DNA of 64,000 bases, taken from assembly GCF_022605725.1 (NCBI RefSeq), contig NC_065556.1:3472001-3536000 (forward strand), written 5' to 3'. The DNA is from Anthonomus grandis grandis. Lineage: Eukaryota > Arthropoda > Insecta > Coleoptera > Curculionidae. Each line of letters opens with the position of its first letter. Position 1 is the first letter of the stretch. Shown in pieces: positions 62,170 to 64,000 of this stretch. The notes under the pieces are model-generated. The model saw only the letters and a program-made list of their open reading frames with translations. It was not told the DNA's origin and searched no databases. Position numbers and translations under genes: made by a program.

Positions 62170-64000
62170 GTGCCAGATTATCATGGTGAATATCACAAGA
62201 ATCAGCAATAGTGTTAAAGTTTTGACACATAAAGTGAATAGGACTCTGGTACAGAATGTTGGACCTGGCTGTTTTTGGCCAAGTTAAAAGCTGAACACTG
62301 TCCAGATCCTAGGCGTGGTATATGAAAGCAAATCCTTGGCAAAAGGGATGCGCAGTCAATTTTATAGTTAAGTAAATTAAACAAGAATTTCACCGAATGC
62401 ATTTCTCTCCTCTTCGCAAGTGACCGTTCAGTATATCTAGAGAGCAGCAAGTTATGGTCAAAACCCCTTGGAGGATAGGGATAGACTCCATCATCATTAA
62501 AAGCCAAACATTTAAGGAATCGCCGTTAAACTGATTCCAATAGGTGAATGTGCTGGTTGTAAGTGGGAGACAAAATGAGGGAGCTGTAGTCCGGCCTGGA
62601 TCTAACAAATGCATAGTAGAGTTTCTAATATTAAAGCCCAGCATCCGAGTAGCTTTAGATACAGTTTCTTCAATGTGAGGGATAAAAGAACATTTTTGGT
62701 TAAGGGTGACTCCAAAATCCTCAAAACAGGTTGAGGTTGAGGTAGACCTTGCCAGAGACTCTCCATTGACTGAGTAATTAAAGATAACTGGACTTTTGAT
62801 TCGCAACTAACTGGCCACATTACACTTGGAAACATTTAGGTTAAGCCTGTTGAAAGGGCACCGATGGTATACAGTATTGATGTTCTCTTGCAGTTGACCA
62901 CAATCAGCTATAGAGTCAACCCTATGGAAAAGCTATCAGCATATGCTAACCGAGAGCAATTGAGGGTGGAGATCAAGTCATTAGCGAAAAGGTTAAAGAG
63001 AAGATGGCCCAAGTTAGAGCCCTAAGGGATTCCAGAGGTGCGTGAAAAACAAGCAGATCTAAAGCCTTCGACCATTACAAACTGAGAGCGGTCAACTAAA
63101 TAGGAATTGAACAGCTTTATCAAGCGACGTAAGAATTCAAACTGACGTTCTTATTTAATAGCATGAAGAAGTCAATCTGGTCAAAAGCCTTTTGAAAGTC
63201 TGTGTAGATAACATCGATTTGACCCCTATCTTTAAGTGCTAACACACAAACTGAGAAAAACATGCTAGGTTTGTAGTACATGATCGACCAGATATGTACT
63301 ACATATCGTTAGTCAGCATGGACTTAATCTTCGGAAAAATTAATTTATATAGAGCCGACTCGAATACCTTTGAGAAATTGATAGTATGGATATAGGGCGA
63401 TAGTTCTCTATTGTTCCAGCGTCGCCCTTTTTAAAGATGGAGCAAACTTTGGCTTGCTTGATATTGGAAAAAATACCAGTGTTAAGGATCAGATTAAAAA
63501 TGTGGAGCAGAGAGTCGGTAAGTGCAACGGAGCAGTGCTTAGCTAGGAAACTAGGAATTAGATCTGGGCCAGAGGTCATTTTCGTTTTGAGACACCTGCT
63601 CGCCGTGATAATGTCGGAAGCCGCGAGCGCGACGACGTCTATGCAAGTTAAGGGAGGTCCAGAGACGACAGGATGATCGCTGGGAAGTGAGTTCGTGTAT
63701 ACACCCCTGAAATAATCTCCAAAAGCTGACACAATGCTGTCAGGCGTATTGTATGACTAGTTAGAAAGTTTCATTAAGCCGCGGATTTGAGACTGATTAC
63801 GTTTGCTTTGAATAAAAGACCAAAATTCACTAGGATCGGAGGTTATTTTGTTCTCAATACTATGGATGTACATTTTGTAGGATTGTGCAGTTAGAGCTTT
63901 AATTGATTTACGCAAAGATCTAAATATCTCTAGATAATGAGTAGACTTGGAAATCTTAAAATCACGAGATGCTCTTTCCTTTTTATATATATTACGAATT
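62170..64000 (-). pseudogene. Jockey-like LINE remnant running off the right edge
   Basis: From the window edge the minus strand reads FKISKSTHYLEIFRSLRKSI and ITSDPSEFWSFIQSKRNQSQ (linker). SAFGDYFRGVYTNSLPSD, KTKMTSGPDLIPSFLAKHCS and FKKGDAGTIENYRPISILS (63732-63340) are RT. A decayed motif A region follows at about 63130-63230 (DVIYTDFQKAFDQIDF-like). The post-RT part is CFEDFGVTLNQKCSFIPHIE (62806-62390), then SLAKRREMHSVKFLFNLLNY to 62214. Order is collinear with a single LINE copy; frameshifts are frequent and YxDD is lost. The 5' end lies beyond the window. Confidence 0.8.

Noticed and set aside
1..64000. tRNA, rRNA, CRISPR, operon and bacterial features
   Set aside because: I looked for tRNA box B (GGTTCGAATCC-like) and spaced direct repeats and saw none. 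The spliced gene and transposon content exclude a prokaryote.

Overview
This is an AT-rich arthropod nuclear sequence, almost certainly insect. The evidence is GT-AG introns, one spliced insect-type gene, and a very dense set of insect-type transposons. Nothing bacterial, viral or CRISPR-like is visible. I cannot fix the order; a beetle or a similarly repeat-rich insect would fit.

The only host gene I can support is the 3' part of the lateral signaling target protein 2 homologue (Lst2, the ZFYVE28 family), on the + strand. Three coding exons (1439-2299, 6725-7164, 23286-23991) join in frame and end in a complete FYVE zinc finger. The first exon or exons, about 100 codons, lie upstream of the window. 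The two introns (4.4 kb and 16.1 kb) are packed with transposons, and about 78% of the large intron is identifiable insertions.

Intron 2300-6724 holds a LINE fragment, a Tc1-like element with DD38E spacing and a PIF/Harbinger scrap. Intron 7165-23285 holds Harbinger H1 (7355-13235, itself carrying a DD41D mariner and a foldback element), a LINE (14120-16357), Harbinger H2 (16599-19460) and a second DD41D mariner (19714-21288).

Downstream of Lst2, 24330 to about 34360 is a four-level nest. A third DD41D mariner was hit by piggyBac A, which was in turn hit by a LINE fragment, a near-intact Tigger and piggyBac B. Then come Copia gag, mariner, pogo+PHD and P-element/THAP9-like remnants (34.5-39.8 kb), a hAT with a perfect 8-bp target duplication and another element inside it (40186-42875), a LINE (43331-45240), a DD34D mariner scrap, a BEL/Pao remnant whose LTR was hit by Harbinger H3 (50936-53880), and several LINE remnants to the right edge, one of them of the restriction-like-endonuclease type.

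The most unusual structure is in Harbingers H1 and H2. In both, the transposase gene and the opposite-strand MADF-BESS accessory gene are interlocked: each gene has an exon inside an intron of the other. In H2 both splice junctions are supported by unbroken protein-family alignment. H3 has the ordinary tail-to-tail arrangement with a Myb/SANT-type partner. Nearly all transposon genes here are broken; the Tigger ORF is open throughout.
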